DNA of 6,492 bases from an uncultured Acinetobacter sp. (GCA_946623365.1 CAMORE010000109.1:1-6492); one strand, 5' to 3'; positions 1 through 6,492 are shown, counted from the stretch's first letter. Notes: generated by a model from the letters alone, not told the origin. Translations and numbers: made by a program.

Positions 1-321
1 TTTAACTCTATTCCAAGACATGACGAAAAAAGAACAGATATTATTCAAAATATTATTTTTGGAGAGCCGGATAAACTTGAAGAATTCTGTAGAACCATAC
101 AGTCGCTTTCTCCTGTAAACGGTTATGTTACACCTATTCCTGAATATATTCCGGGATATGAAGATAAAGTAATTATGGCAGGCGGGACTTTTATAGAAGG
201 TTCTACCATAGAACTTTCGGCAGATGGGCCAATGCGGGCACCCTATGCAGCATACATGCAAGGCGGCTTGAATTATGCTCATGTAAAAATTTGTCTGGAA
301 GATATGGTCAAAAAACTGTAA
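1..321 (+). CDS. PLP-dependent Met_gamma_lyase / YnbB ('aluminium resistance') family protein, C-terminal part
   Basis: This is the last 106 codons of a gene whose start lies before the window, open from base 1 in frame 1 to a TAA. The visible part carries the family's C-terminal signature: 'PIPEYIPGYEDKVIMAGGTF' at visible residues 45-64, then 'GSTIELSADGP' (67-77), 'APYAAYMQGGLNYAHVK' (80-96) and a final helix. This matches B. subtilis YnbB-type proteins, which are fold-type I PLP enzymes of about 400-430 residues annotated as methionine gamma-lyase family or aluminium resistance proteins. The PLP-binding lysine lies upstream and cannot be checked. The substrate is not established for most members, so a carbon-sulfur lyase role rests on homology only. 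The protein should be cytosolic. No strong terminator follows. The family call is firm; the reaction is uncertain. Confidence 0.85.
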   Translation, partial: FNSIPRHDEKRTDIIQNIIFGEPDKLEEFCRTIQSLSPVNGYVTPIPEYIPGYEDKVIMAGGTFIEGSTIELSADGPMRAPYAAYMQGGLNYAHVKICLEDMVKKL

Positions 322-360
322 AATAGCAAAAAAGAATTTTTATGGTTTTTATAATACGCA

Positions 361-389
361 TAGACATTAAAAAAAATTTATATTACTAT
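361..389 (+). promoter_or_regulatory. candidate sigma-70 promoter for the 537-aa gene
   Basis: TAGACA (361-366, five of six matches to TTGACA) lies 17 bases before TACTAT (384-389, four of six matches to TATAAT). Transcription would start near 396 and give a leader of about 25 bases. The surrounding 98-base gap is very AT-rich, so chance matches are likely. No transcript evidence is available. Confidence 0.35.
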
Positions 390-419
390 TAACGTTGAAG
401 TACAACAAAAACTTAAGAT

Positions 420-2033
420 ATGCGTATTCAATCATATACAAATCAACCGCAAAATTCCTATCAGTATGCAGAACGAGTAAACTTTGCATCTGAAGTTTCT
501 CCTGCTGAAAAATCCAATAAAGGAGATCTTAAGGCTTCGGAAAATACATTCTCTTCTATTTCTGTTGCTATATTAGCTACTATATCCTGCTTTGTAATGT
601 TATCAAGAGGATTTCAAAAAAATGCAAAAATATATTTGAACAAATTTAAAAATTACCTTGAACAAAAACAAGAACATTCTTTATCAGGAAAATCAAGTAA
701 GTGGAACAAATTTTATGAATATGCAATAAGAAAAACAAATTCATTTATTAACAAGTCAGAAAGTATTAATAATATAACATCATTAAAAGATATTTTGTTT
801 ATGAGACTAATGTATAAAACAAAGCCTACAAAGCAAATCCATGACTCAATCACAAATTATTTTGAAAAAATATCAAGAAAAACAATAGAGGATTCTAAAA
901 AACAAACCGAAAGAAATTTTGGTAGAATGAACAGGATTTTGGATGAGTTAGATAGAATAATATTACAAAATTCTAAAGATGAAATTATAGAATATAACGA
1001 AACAAAATATTCAAAAAAAGAACTGATTCAATTGGCAAAAGGATATAGAGAAGATGCAAATATTTTAATGAGAGCTTTTTTTAATAAAAATACAATGGAA
1101 GGAAGATATAAATACATTAATGACGTAACTTCAACTTTATACTCTAACTTTTGGGATTTATCATTTAAAGATTTCTGGTCAAAAAATAACAAATTTAAAA
1201 GAGAGGAGATGTGGCAAACTTTTATTGCCGCTGATCAGATAAAAGGTGATAAAACAGATTTAGCCAAAATAATTGCTATATATAAAAATGCAATTACATA
1301 TTCAAGTAATAATCAAAACAACAGAATCCATGAACTTATAAGTGCATTAGACGGAATTATTCCATATAACGACAAAGATGGTATAAAAATCATAAAAAGG
1401 TTAGAATGGTTTGCAGATAATCCTGAAGGCTTGAAAAATAATCAAGAACTGTTTTTTAAGGAGTTGTCCAAATTAAAAGAACATAAAATTACTGCAAATG
1501 TTTCTAAAAGTGTTACCCAAGTTCAAGAACAATTTAAAAATACGACTATTGAACTTATTACTCAGCAAATAAACGATAATCGTCCCGGAGCAATACAAGA
1601 TATGCTTTCAATATACTATAAACTTGCACCTTTTGAGCTTTCTGAATCAGGCGGGCTTAATGCTGTAAAAAAAGCAGTTGAATCTTTTGAAAAATCAGTA
1701 GACTTAGAAACCGTTGAATTTTTTGATAAAGTAAGAGATTTGAAGCTCGGGTCAGCTCCGACAGATGTTTTAACAATTTTACTTTCTTTTATTACTCTTT
1801 CTGTCGGAATGGGACGTTCAAAAGATAAAGATACAAAAAAATCTATAATGCTCAAATCAGGCATTCCAATAGTAGGCGGTATTGCAACTGCAATGTACAG
1901 CACTTTAAAACTTGTGTCCGGAGGAAAGTCTTTAGCACTTGGACTTTTATCAGGAATTGCATTGAACAGATTTGGTGTTATTGCGGATAATTTACGTAAA
2001 AAACACAATTATTCTCAATACAAAAATGTTTAA
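420..2033 (+). CDS. uncharacterised helical protein with N- and C-terminal hydrophobic segments
   Basis: I do not recognise this 537-residue protein. Residues 1-44 are polar and Asn/Gln/Ser-rich and include 'RVNFAS' (19-24), a short tag like those at the N-termini of many Gastranaerophilales proteins. Residues 45-62 form one hydrophobic, probably membrane-spanning, segment followed by a basic stretch (R63, K67, K69). Residues 65-440 are charged, Lys/Asn/Glu-rich and predicted helical by eye, with no catalytic motif and no cysteines. The C-terminus has three further hydrophobic stretches (about 449-465, 481-499, 504-521) split by the charged 'RSKDKDTKK' (466-474). They are Gly-rich ('PIVGGIATAMY', 'LVSGGKSLALGLLSG'), and the protein ends in a basic tail. 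The ATG is the first in frame, but no good Shine-Dalgarno precedes it. The central part is poorer in G+C than dus and fabI. It is probably a membrane protein with a large soluble domain; its topology and role are unknown. Confidence 0.8.
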   Translation: MRIQSYTNQPQNSYQYAERVNFASEVSPAEKSNKGDLKASENTFSSISVAILATISCFVMLSRGFQKNAKIYLNKFKNYLEQKQEHSLSGKSSKWNKFYEYAIRKTNSFINKSESINNITSLKDILFMRLMYKTKPTKQIHDSITNYFEKISRKTIEDSKKQTERNFGRMNRILDELDRIILQNSKDEIIEYNETKYSKKELIQLAKGYREDANILMRAFFNKNTMEGRYKYINDVTSTLYSNFWDLSFKDFWSKNNKFKREEMWQTFIAADQIKGDKTDLAKIIAIYKNAITYSSNNQNNRIHELISALDGIIPYNDKDGIKIIKRLEWFADNPEGLKNNQELFFKELSKLKEHKITANVSKSVTQVQEQFKNTTIELITQQINDNRPGAIQDMLSIYYKLAPFELSESGGLNAVKKAVESFEKSVDLETVEFFDKVRDLKLGSAPTDVLTILLSFITLSVGMGRSKDKDTKKSIMLKSGIPIVGGIATAMYSTLKLVSGGKSLALGLLSGIALNRFGVIADNLRKKHNYSQYKNV

Positions 2034-2072
2034 ATATGTTTCATTATTCCACTTACTTATTCACATATTTAA
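2030..2072. repeat. 10-bp inverted repeat between the 537-aa and TPR genes
   Basis: TTAAATATGT (2030-2039) is the exact reverse complement of ACATATTTAA (2063-2072), with 23 bases between the arms. The left arm covers the stop codon of the 537-aa gene, and the right arm overlaps the candidate -35 element of the TPR gene. The arms contain only one G or C each and no T-tract follows closely, so this is a weak terminator candidate. It could be an operator-like dyad, or chance in AT-rich DNA. Confidence 0.3.
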
Positions 2073-2088
2073 TTCGTTATAGTAATAT
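2060..2088 (+). promoter_or_regulatory. candidate promoter placing transcription start at the TPR gene ATG
   Basis: TTCACA (2060-2065, five of six matches to TTGACA) is followed after 17 bases by TAATAT (2083-2088, four of six matches to TATAAT). A start about seven bases past the -10 falls at 2095, the A of the ATG, giving a leaderless mRNA. No Shine-Dalgarno lies in the 20 bases before the ATG, which agrees with this. An alternative -10, TATAGT (2078-2083), would leave a short leader. Confidence 0.35.
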
Positions 2089-2094
2089 GTTGAT

Positions 2095-4221
2095 ATGAAA
2101 AAAAGTTTTTATAGAGCAATCTGTTGTTTAGCAATTATTACCGTTATTGCACAAGAAGGAGTTTTCGGGTCAAATATAAGTGCTTTTGCGGAACATTATA
2201 ATGCGGCGCAAAATTACTTAATGCAGAATCAGTATTCATCAGCTATTGTTGAATTCCGTAAAGCTATGAAAATAAATTATCTTGATCATTCTGCAAGAGT
2301 AGGCATTATTAATGCATATTTGGCAAGAGCTGCATATTATGCAAATACGGAAAAAAATTATGACAAGGCGGCTAATGATTTTAGAAGTGCGCTATTTTAC
2401 CTGAAAATGTATCCTGATAGTGAAAACGATATACAAAATTCAGTAGGTATGATTCAATCCGCAACCTCAAACCTTAATCAATGCTTAAAGGTTATGAGCT
2501 ATGACTCAACTTCGGGTGCAAGATATAAAAAAGCGGAATCCTTAAGAGCTATAGCCAATTTCCCTGCCGCATCATATGAATTTGATAAAGCTGCCCAAGA
2601 TAGCAAATATGCATTCGACAGTTATTCTCAAATCGGGGATATGATGAAATTTTTAGGAAATGAAAAACGTGCGGCAGAGTATTACAAACTTGCTCTGGAC
2701 AACAACCCTAATGACGGCGCTACAAAAATGAAATATGCAAGAACATTAGATAACCTTGGTCAATATGATACTGCCGTTACTGCATATAACAATGCTTTAG
2801 CAAGTGCAAACGGTGATATGGAAGTTTTGTACGGACTTGAGCGTCTTTATCTTAAAAAGCTTGCTGTAACACCTAACGATGCGGATTTAAATGCGAATCT
2901 CGGAGCTATAAAACAGGCGCAAGGAGATTTTGAATCAGCTCTTAATTATTACGGTAAAGCTGAAAGGCTCAATCCAAACAGCACTCTTACAAGAATAAAC
3001 GTAGGAACTTTATATCAGCAAAAAAAAGATTACCGACGTGCAATAGAAGCTTATGACTCTGTTCTGACAATTGAACCGAGTAATACAAAAGCTATGTTCT
3101 ATAAAGCACAAGCTCTCTCAGAGATGGGAGATAAACAAACCGCTCTTTCTTTGTATAAATCGGTTTTAACATTTGATCCTAATAATTCTGATGCGAGAAA
3201 TGCAGTTACATCCATAGTTAAAGAGACTATGACACCGATTGAGTATATAGATTATTTAACAAAGAGCGGAACGGATGAAGAGTTGTATGATTATGCATAT
3301 AAACTCCATAAAGACGGAAAAATAGATGAAGCTATCAGAGGATATCGTGCATACCTGCAAAGAAATCAATCTAATGCAGATGCATATGTAAATTTAGGGA
3401 TTTGTTATGCCTCAAAAGATGACTATGGAAGTGCTATTACAACTTTAAACGTAGCAAAAGAGAAATTTCCTGCAAACAATTCCGTTTTAAAAACATTAAA
3501 AGAAATGCAAAGTGATTACGACTCTACTCGAATTGCTGCAGCAGCATCCAGTTTTGAAGCGAAAGATTATAAAAAAGCCATACAACAATACTTAGAAATA
3601 TCACCGGCTACCGAAAATACAATGATTGGAGTTGCAGCTTCTTATCAAGCATTAAATGATTATGATAACGCAATTGCTTATTATAAAAAAGCAGAAGCTT
3701 TAAACGCTAAAAACGCTGAAATACCTTATTATATAGGGTATTTGTATTCAGAACAACAAAAATGGAATGAAGCGGAAATATATTTAAAAAAAGCTATTGC
3801 ATTAAATCCTGAATCAGAAGCAAAAAGTTTGCTTTCGTATGTTTCTCAAAGCGGTACAATGGGAGTCTTAAATTCAGGTATAGAATTATTTGATAAGAAA
3901 GATTTTACAAATGCTCTTGCCAAATTTAATGAAGTTATAAAAAAAGAGTCAAATAATGCTTATGCTTACTACTATAGAGGACTTTTATATGATGAACAAA
4001 AAAATCCCAAACAAGCAATATCAGATTATTTGAATGTTTTAAAATATACAAAAGATTTACCTATTGTAAGTTATATGGCAGCAGTAGATTATGACGGACT
4101 TGAAAACTATAAAGAGGCCTTTAAGTATTATAAAAAGTTTATAGCTGATTATTCAACCGATGATGAATATTTAAAATATGCTAAGGATAGGATGAAAGAG
4201 CTGGAACCATATGCAAATTAA
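2095..4221 (+). CDS. exported tetratricopeptide-repeat (TPR) protein
   Basis: This 708-residue protein begins with a Sec-type signal peptide: K2, K3 and R7, a hydrophobic core at about 8-19, and possible cleavage after VFG (25) or AFA (32). Nearly all the rest is TPR helix pairs with the usual G/A-Y-A-P spacing. Clear units lie near 34-66, 174-207, 209-241, 263-296, 297-330, 331-364, 396-427, 428-461, 506-538, 540-573, 590-620, 622-655 and 657-690. More degenerate ones lie near 79-108, 140-171 and 478-503. Good examples are 'GDFESALNYYGKAERLNPNS' (277-296) and 'WNEAEIYLKKAIALNPES' (557-574). There is no enzyme domain and no C-terminal anchor or sorting signal. TPR arrays are protein-binding scaffolds, so a role in assembling or stabilising an envelope complex is plausible, but the partner is unknown. 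The 3' end overlaps dus by 11 bases. No Shine-Dalgarno precedes the ATG. The TPR and export calls are firm; the function is not. Confidence 0.9.
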   Translation: MKKSFYRAICCLAIITVIAQEGVFGSNISAFAEHYNAAQNYLMQNQYSSAIVEFRKAMKINYLDHSARVGIINAYLARAAYYANTEKNYDKAANDFRSALFYLKMYPDSENDIQNSVGMIQSATSNLNQCLKVMSYDSTSGARYKKAESLRAIANFPAASYEFDKAAQDSKYAFDSYSQIGDMMKFLGNEKRAAEYYKLALDNNPNDGATKMKYARTLDNLGQYDTAVTAYNNALASANGDMEVLYGLERLYLKKLAVTPNDADLNANLGAIKQAQGDFESALNYYGKAERLNPNSTLTRINVGTLYQQKKDYRRAIEAYDSVLTIEPSNTKAMFYKAQALSEMGDKQTALSLYKSVLTFDPNNSDARNAVTSIVKETMTPIEYIDYLTKSGTDEELYDYAYKLHKDGKIDEAIRGYRAYLQRNQSNADAYVNLGICYASKDDYGSAITTLNVAKEKFPANNSVLKTLKEMQSDYDSTRIAAAASSFEAKDYKKAIQQYLEISPATENTMIGVAASYQALNDYDNAIAYYKKAEALNAKNAEIPYYIGYLYSEQQKWNEAEIYLKKAIALNPESEAKSLLSYVSQSGTMGVLNSGIELFDKKDFTNALAKFNEVIKKESNNAYAYYYRGLLYDEQKNPKQAISDYLNVLKYTKDLPIVSYMAAVDYDGLENYKEAFKYYKKFIADYSTDDEYLKYAKDRMKELEPYAN

Positions 4222-5167
4222 AGATTTGATATCTGCTCGGGTTTCACTTGCTCCTATGGCAGGAATTACTGATTATGTTTTGCGCTCTTTAATTCGTGAA
4301 AATGCTCCTGAAGCTTTGCTTACAACGGAGATGATAAGTTCTGAATTTTTAACTCAAACACATGGCGGAGATATTTTAATGAGAGAGGAAAACCATTCTC
4401 CGATATCTTATCAACTTAGCGGTCATAAACCCCAAATGATAGCTGATTGCGCAAAATATCTTGAAAAATATGCCGATATGATTGATATAAACATGGGCTG
4501 CCCTGTAAATAAAGTTGTTAAAGGAACTGACGGATGTGCATTAATGAGAAACGCAGATTTAGCACAAAATATTGTCAGAACCGTTAAATCAAATATATCA
4601 ATTCCTTTGAGCGTAAAATTCAGATTAGGATATACATTTGACGAACTTAATTTTGTAGAATTCGGAGTAAAAATGCAGGAAGCCGGTGCGGATTTTATTA
4701 CAATTCATGGGAGAACTCGCTCACAAATGTATGGCGGACAGGCTGATTGGAAAAAAATAGCAGAACTTAAGCATAATGTAGATATTCCCGTTTTTGCAAA
4801 CGGAGATATAACATCAATAGAAACAGCAGAAAAATGTTTGGAAGAATCCGAAGCAGACGGCGTTGCAATAGGACGAGGCGCTTTAGGGGATATTACGCTA
4901 ATCGGTCGTATTGCAAAATACTTAAAAGATGGAATCTATTTACCTCCTCCTACTTTAGATGAAAAAATAGAAGCCTTAAAAGAACATATAAAAAGAGAAG
5001 TTGAGCTCAGAGGAGAAAAGGTCGGAGTAAAATTTGTACGTAAATTTTATCCGTACTATCTAAACGGTTTCCAAGGAGCTTCAAGACTAAGAGGAGAAAT
5101 AGTTTTGGAAGATTCTGTAAATAAAGTATATCAAATGCTTGACGGAATTATGGTTAATTGTGTTTAA
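4211..5167 (+). CDS. dusB: tRNA-dihydrouridine synthase, DusB/NifR3 type
   Basis: This 318-residue FMN enzyme reduces specific uridines in the tRNA D-loop to dihydrouridine using NAD(P)H, in the cytosol. Its length and motifs match E. coli DusB (321 aa). 'LAPMAGITD' (13-21) starts the TIM barrel and binds FMN. 'DINMGCPVNKV' (92-102) carries the catalytic Cys97. Lys136 ('SVKFRLGY') and His166 ('ITIHGRTR') are the conserved flavin-site residues. 'VFANGDI' (194-200) and 'GVAIGRGALG' (217-226) form the phosphate-binding end of the barrel. The C-terminal helical domain (about 245-318) is the tRNA-binding region. The start overlaps the TPR gene by 11 bases in another frame. AAAGAG at 4195-4200, ten bases ahead of the ATG, can serve as a ribosome binding site inside the upstream gene, which suggests co-transcription. 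The Dus call is firm. The B subtype, and therefore the exact uridine modified, rests on resemblance. Confidence 0.95.
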   Translation: MQIKDLISARVSLAPMAGITDYVLRSLIRENAPEALLTTEMISSEFLTQTHGGDILMREENHSPISYQLSGHKPQMIADCAKYLEKYADMIDINMGCPVNKVVKGTDGCALMRNADLAQNIVRTVKSNISIPLSVKFRLGYTFDELNFVEFGVKMQEAGADFITIHGRTRSQMYGGQADWKKIAELKHNVDIPVFANGDITSIETAEKCLEESEADGVAIGRGALGDITLIGRIAKYLKDGIYLPPPTLDEKIEALKEHIKREVELRGEKVGVKFVRKFYPYYLNGFQGASRLRGEIVLEDSVNKVYQMLDGIMVNCV

Positions 5168-5220
5168 ATAATTGCTTTTATGCTGATTTTTTGGTAGAGT
5201 TAATTTGTCGAGAATAAAAA

Positions 5221-5226
5221 GAGGAG
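5221..5226 (+). promoter_or_regulatory. Shine-Dalgarno site of fabI
   Basis: GAGGAG lies nine bases before the ATG at 5236. It is the clearest ribosome binding site in the window. It favours that start over the in-frame ATG at 5245, which would be 18 bases away. Confidence 0.8.
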
Positions 5227-5235
5227 TCATTATTT

Positions 5236-6039
5236 ATGGATTTAATGAAAGGTAAAAAAGGTATAATTTTTGGTGTTTCAAACACTCATGGTATTGCATA
5301 CGGTATTGCAAAACAGCTACATGAAGCTGGTGCGGAAATTGCATTTTCATATGCAGGAGAAGCAATGGAAAAAAGAGTAAGACCTATTGCTGAATCTATG
5401 AACGCAAAAATTATTATGAGCTGCGATGTAACAAAAGAAGATGAAGTTAAAGCTGTATTCAAAGAAGTAGAAAAAGTATATGGAAAAATTGACTTTGTTG
5501 TTCACGCAGTTGCTTTTGCGCCAAAAGAAGCATTAATGGGCAGATTTATTGATACGACAAAAGAAGCTTGGGATGTTGCATTAGGCGTAAGCGCATATTC
5601 TCTTGTTACAGTAGCAAAATGTGCAGAACCTATAATGAATGAAGGTTCTTCTATATTAGCTCTTACTTATTTAGGTTCAATTCTTTCAGTTCCAAGTTAC
5701 AACGTAATGGGTGTTGCTAAAGCCGCTTTAGAATCAGCTATGAGATTCTTGGCAGTAGACTTAGGACCTAAAGGTATAAGAGTTAACTGCTTATCATCAG
5801 GACCTGTTAAAACTCTTGCTTCAATGGGCATTTCAGGATTTTCTAAGATGCTTAAAGCTGCAGTTATGCGTTCACCAATGAAGAAAAATGTAGCTCTAGA
5901 AGACGTTGGTAAAGCAGGATTATACTTGGCTTCTGAACTTTCAAGCGGAACAACAGGTGAAGTCATATACTGTGACTGCGGATGCCATTCTGCATACGGT
6001 TCTGCTGAAGAAATGGATACTTTAGCAAACGCAGAATAA
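5236..6039 (+). CDS. fabI: enoyl-[acyl-carrier-protein] reductase, FabI type
   Basis: FabI catalyses the last step of each type II fatty acid elongation cycle, reducing trans-2-enoyl-ACP to acyl-ACP with NAD(P)H, as a cytosolic tetramer. The 267-residue length is close to E. coli FabI (262). The dinucleotide motif is 'GVSNTHGIAYGIA' (13-25), with Gly19 where the usual SIA serine sits. 'CDV' (63-65) and 'HAVAFAP' (90-96) line the cofactor pocket. The FabI-specific Tyr-X6-Lys site is intact: Tyr145 ('LTYLGS'), Tyr155 and Lys162 ('YNVMGVAKAALE'). 'SSGPVKTLASMGI' (187-199) leads into the substrate-binding loop. The spacing of the Tyr and Lys residues separates it from FabG-type reductases. Near the C-terminus, 'YCDCGCHSA' (245-253) has three cysteines where E. 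coli has 'HVDGGFSIA'. The 68-base gap after dus has only a weak promoter match (TTGCTT 5172-5177, TAGAGT 5195-5200), so read-through from dus is equally possible. Confidence 0.96.
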   Translation: MDLMKGKKGIIFGVSNTHGIAYGIAKQLHEAGAEIAFSYAGEAMEKRVRPIAESMNAKIIMSCDVTKEDEVKAVFKEVEKVYGKIDFVVHAVAFAPKEALMGRFIDTTKEAWDVALGVSAYSLVTVAKCAEPIMNEGSSILALTYLGSILSVPSYNVMGVAKAALESAMRFLAVDLGPKGIRVNCLSSGPVKTLASMGISGFSKMLKAAVMRSPMKKNVALEDVGKAGLYLASELSSGTTGEVIYCDCGCHSAYGSAEEMDTLANAE

Positions 6040-6054
6040 TTTGTTAAATTTATA

Positions 6055-6084
6055 GTGACTAAAAAGTTTTAACTTTTTAGTCAC
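6055..6084. terminator. strong hairpin after fabI, probable terminator or attenuator
   Basis: GTGACTAAAAAG (6055-6066) pairs perfectly with CTTTTTAGTCAC (6073-6084) across a TTTTAA loop, and two more A-T pairs can form within the loop. It begins 15 bases after the fabI stop and ends before the ribosome binding site of the next gene. The bases after it (ATTTGCG) are a poor U-tract, so termination may be partial. The symmetry would let it act in either direction. Confidence 0.65.
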
Positions 6085-6093
6085 ATTTGCGCA

Positions 6094-6100
6094 AGAAAGG
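6094..6100 (+). promoter_or_regulatory. ribosome binding site that sets the start of the thioredoxin-like gene
   Basis: AGAAAGG ends eight bases before the ATG at 6109 but only two bases before the in-frame GTG at 6103. The spacing therefore selects the ATG. Confidence 0.6.
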
Positions 6101-6108
6101 TTGTGGAT

Positions 6109-6492
6109 ATGAAAAAATTTTTGATAGGGATATTTTCTTTTTCAGTATTATTTTTTAGCGGAACTAAAGTTTTTGCCGGAAAGTTTGAAGATGCAATAAA
6201 TGATAAAAAACCCAGTGCAGTCTTAATATATGCAGATTGGGTGGATGATATTCAGAAAACACTTCAAGATTTTAGTAATATTGAAAGAGAGTATGCCAAT
6301 AAATATAATTTTGTCAGAATTAATATTGGCAGAGAAGAAGCAAAAGAATATAACAAATCTTATTACATATATCCAAACCTCCCTTATGTGATGTTATTTA
6401 AAGATCGTGGCAGAATGTCCAGATGCATTACACTTGAGTGCCTTCAAAATAATTCATGCGCAAAAGAAAAATTAGATTTTTTTGCTAATTAA
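6109..6492 (+). CDS. secreted thioredoxin-fold protein lacking the CXXC motif
   Basis: This 127-residue protein starts with a textbook Sec signal peptide: K2 and K3, a hydrophobic core at 4-17, and 'KVFAG' with cleavage after Ala23. The mature part of about 104 residues follows thioredoxin order. A strand ('SAVLIYADW', 36-44) is followed where WCGPCK is expected by 'WVDDIQ' (44-49), so both redox cysteines are replaced, by Val45 and Ile48. A helix and the strand 'FVRINI' (68-73) come next, then 'YPNLPYVMLFKDRGRM' (88-103) with the cis-proline loop (Pro92) and the two C-terminal strands. It cannot act as a normal disulfide oxidoreductase through that site. Three cysteines (106, 111, 117) lie instead near the C-terminus. 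The start at 6109 is chosen over GTG 6103 from the ribosome binding site. The stop codon is the last codon of the window, so the gene is complete. Fold and export are likely; function is unknown. Confidence 0.8.
   Translation: MKKFLIGIFSFSVLFFSGTKVFAGKFEDAINDKKPSAVLIYADWVDDIQKTLQDFSNIEREYANKYNFVRINIGREEAKEYNKSYYIYPNLPYVMLFKDRGRMSRCITLECLQNNSCAKEKLDFFAN

Noticed and set aside
329..352. Possible terminator after the first gene (A-run followed by T-runs)
   Set aside because: Only A-T pairs can form, about five base pairs long, with no G+C stem. That is too weak to call in DNA of this composition.
1616..2008. Open frame of 130 codons on the minus strand
   Set aside because: It lies wholly inside the 537-aa gene, opposite its hydrophobic C-terminal coding region. 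It has no ribosome binding site and no recognisable protein features, so it is an antisense shadow.
2095..4221. TPR array as a tandem DNA repeat
   Set aside because: The repeat is visible at protein level only. The units differ in nucleotide sequence, so this is an old protein repeat and not a recent DNA duplication.
5180..5200. T6 tract between dus and fabI as a terminator
   Set aside because: No convincing inverted repeat precedes the T-tract, so intrinsic termination is not supported.
5697..5966. Open frame of 89 codons on the minus strand
   Set aside because: It is antisense to the conserved catalytic half of fabI, whose identity is clear.
6103..6108. GTG start two codons upstream of the thioredoxin-like gene
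   Set aside because: The purine-rich site at 6094-6100 ends only two bases before it, too close for a ribosome binding site. The ATG at 6109 has normal spacing and gives a typical MKK signal peptide start.
1..6492. CRISPR array, tRNA/rRNA gene, insertion sequence or phage genes
   Set aside because: I saw no regularly spaced direct repeats, no transposase or integrase motifs, and no RNA gene signatures. Coding sequence fills nearly the whole window.

Overview
The window is a compact, AT-rich bacterial segment with all genes on the + strand. It holds one truncated gene and five complete genes, separated by gaps of less than 100 bases. The low G+C, the Lys/Asn-rich proteins, the FabI-type enoyl reductase, and an unknown protein whose N-terminus ends in a short 'VNFAS' tag all fit a gut Gastranaerophilales (Vampirovibrionia/Melainabacteria) genome. 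This assignment is inferred from protein style; no marker gene in the window proves it.

Layout. (1) 1-321 is the C-terminal quarter of a PLP-dependent enzyme of the Met_gamma_lyase / YnbB 'aluminium resistance' family. (2) 420-2033 encodes a 537-residue helical protein with hydrophobic segments at both ends. It matches no family I can name and is the main unknown here. (3) 2095-4221 encodes an exported 708-residue protein built almost entirely of TPR repeats. (4) 4211-5167 encodes a DusB-type tRNA-dihydrouridine synthase that overlaps the TPR gene by 11 bases. (5) 5236-6039 encodes FabI, the NAD(P)H-dependent enoyl-ACP reductase of type II fatty acid synthesis. A strong hairpin (6055-6084) follows it. 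(6) 6109-6492 encodes a small secreted thioredoxin-fold protein in which both active-site cysteines are replaced.

How the genes relate. The TPR and dus genes are probably co-transcribed and perhaps translationally coupled. fabI may be read through from them or have its own start, and it has the best ribosome binding site in the window. The hairpin after fabI probably ends or attenuates that unit before the thioredoxin-like gene. The 537-aa and TPR genes have no clear Shine-Dalgarno sequence but do have plausible promoters just upstream. For the TPR gene, the promoter spacing would place transcription start at or next to the ATG. dus and fabI are housekeeping genes. The two exported proteins and the 537-aa protein look lineage-specific. 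I see no mobile element, CRISPR array, RNA gene or obvious multi-gene defence or biosynthetic system. The most novel material is the 537-aa protein and the CXXC-less thioredoxin-like protein.
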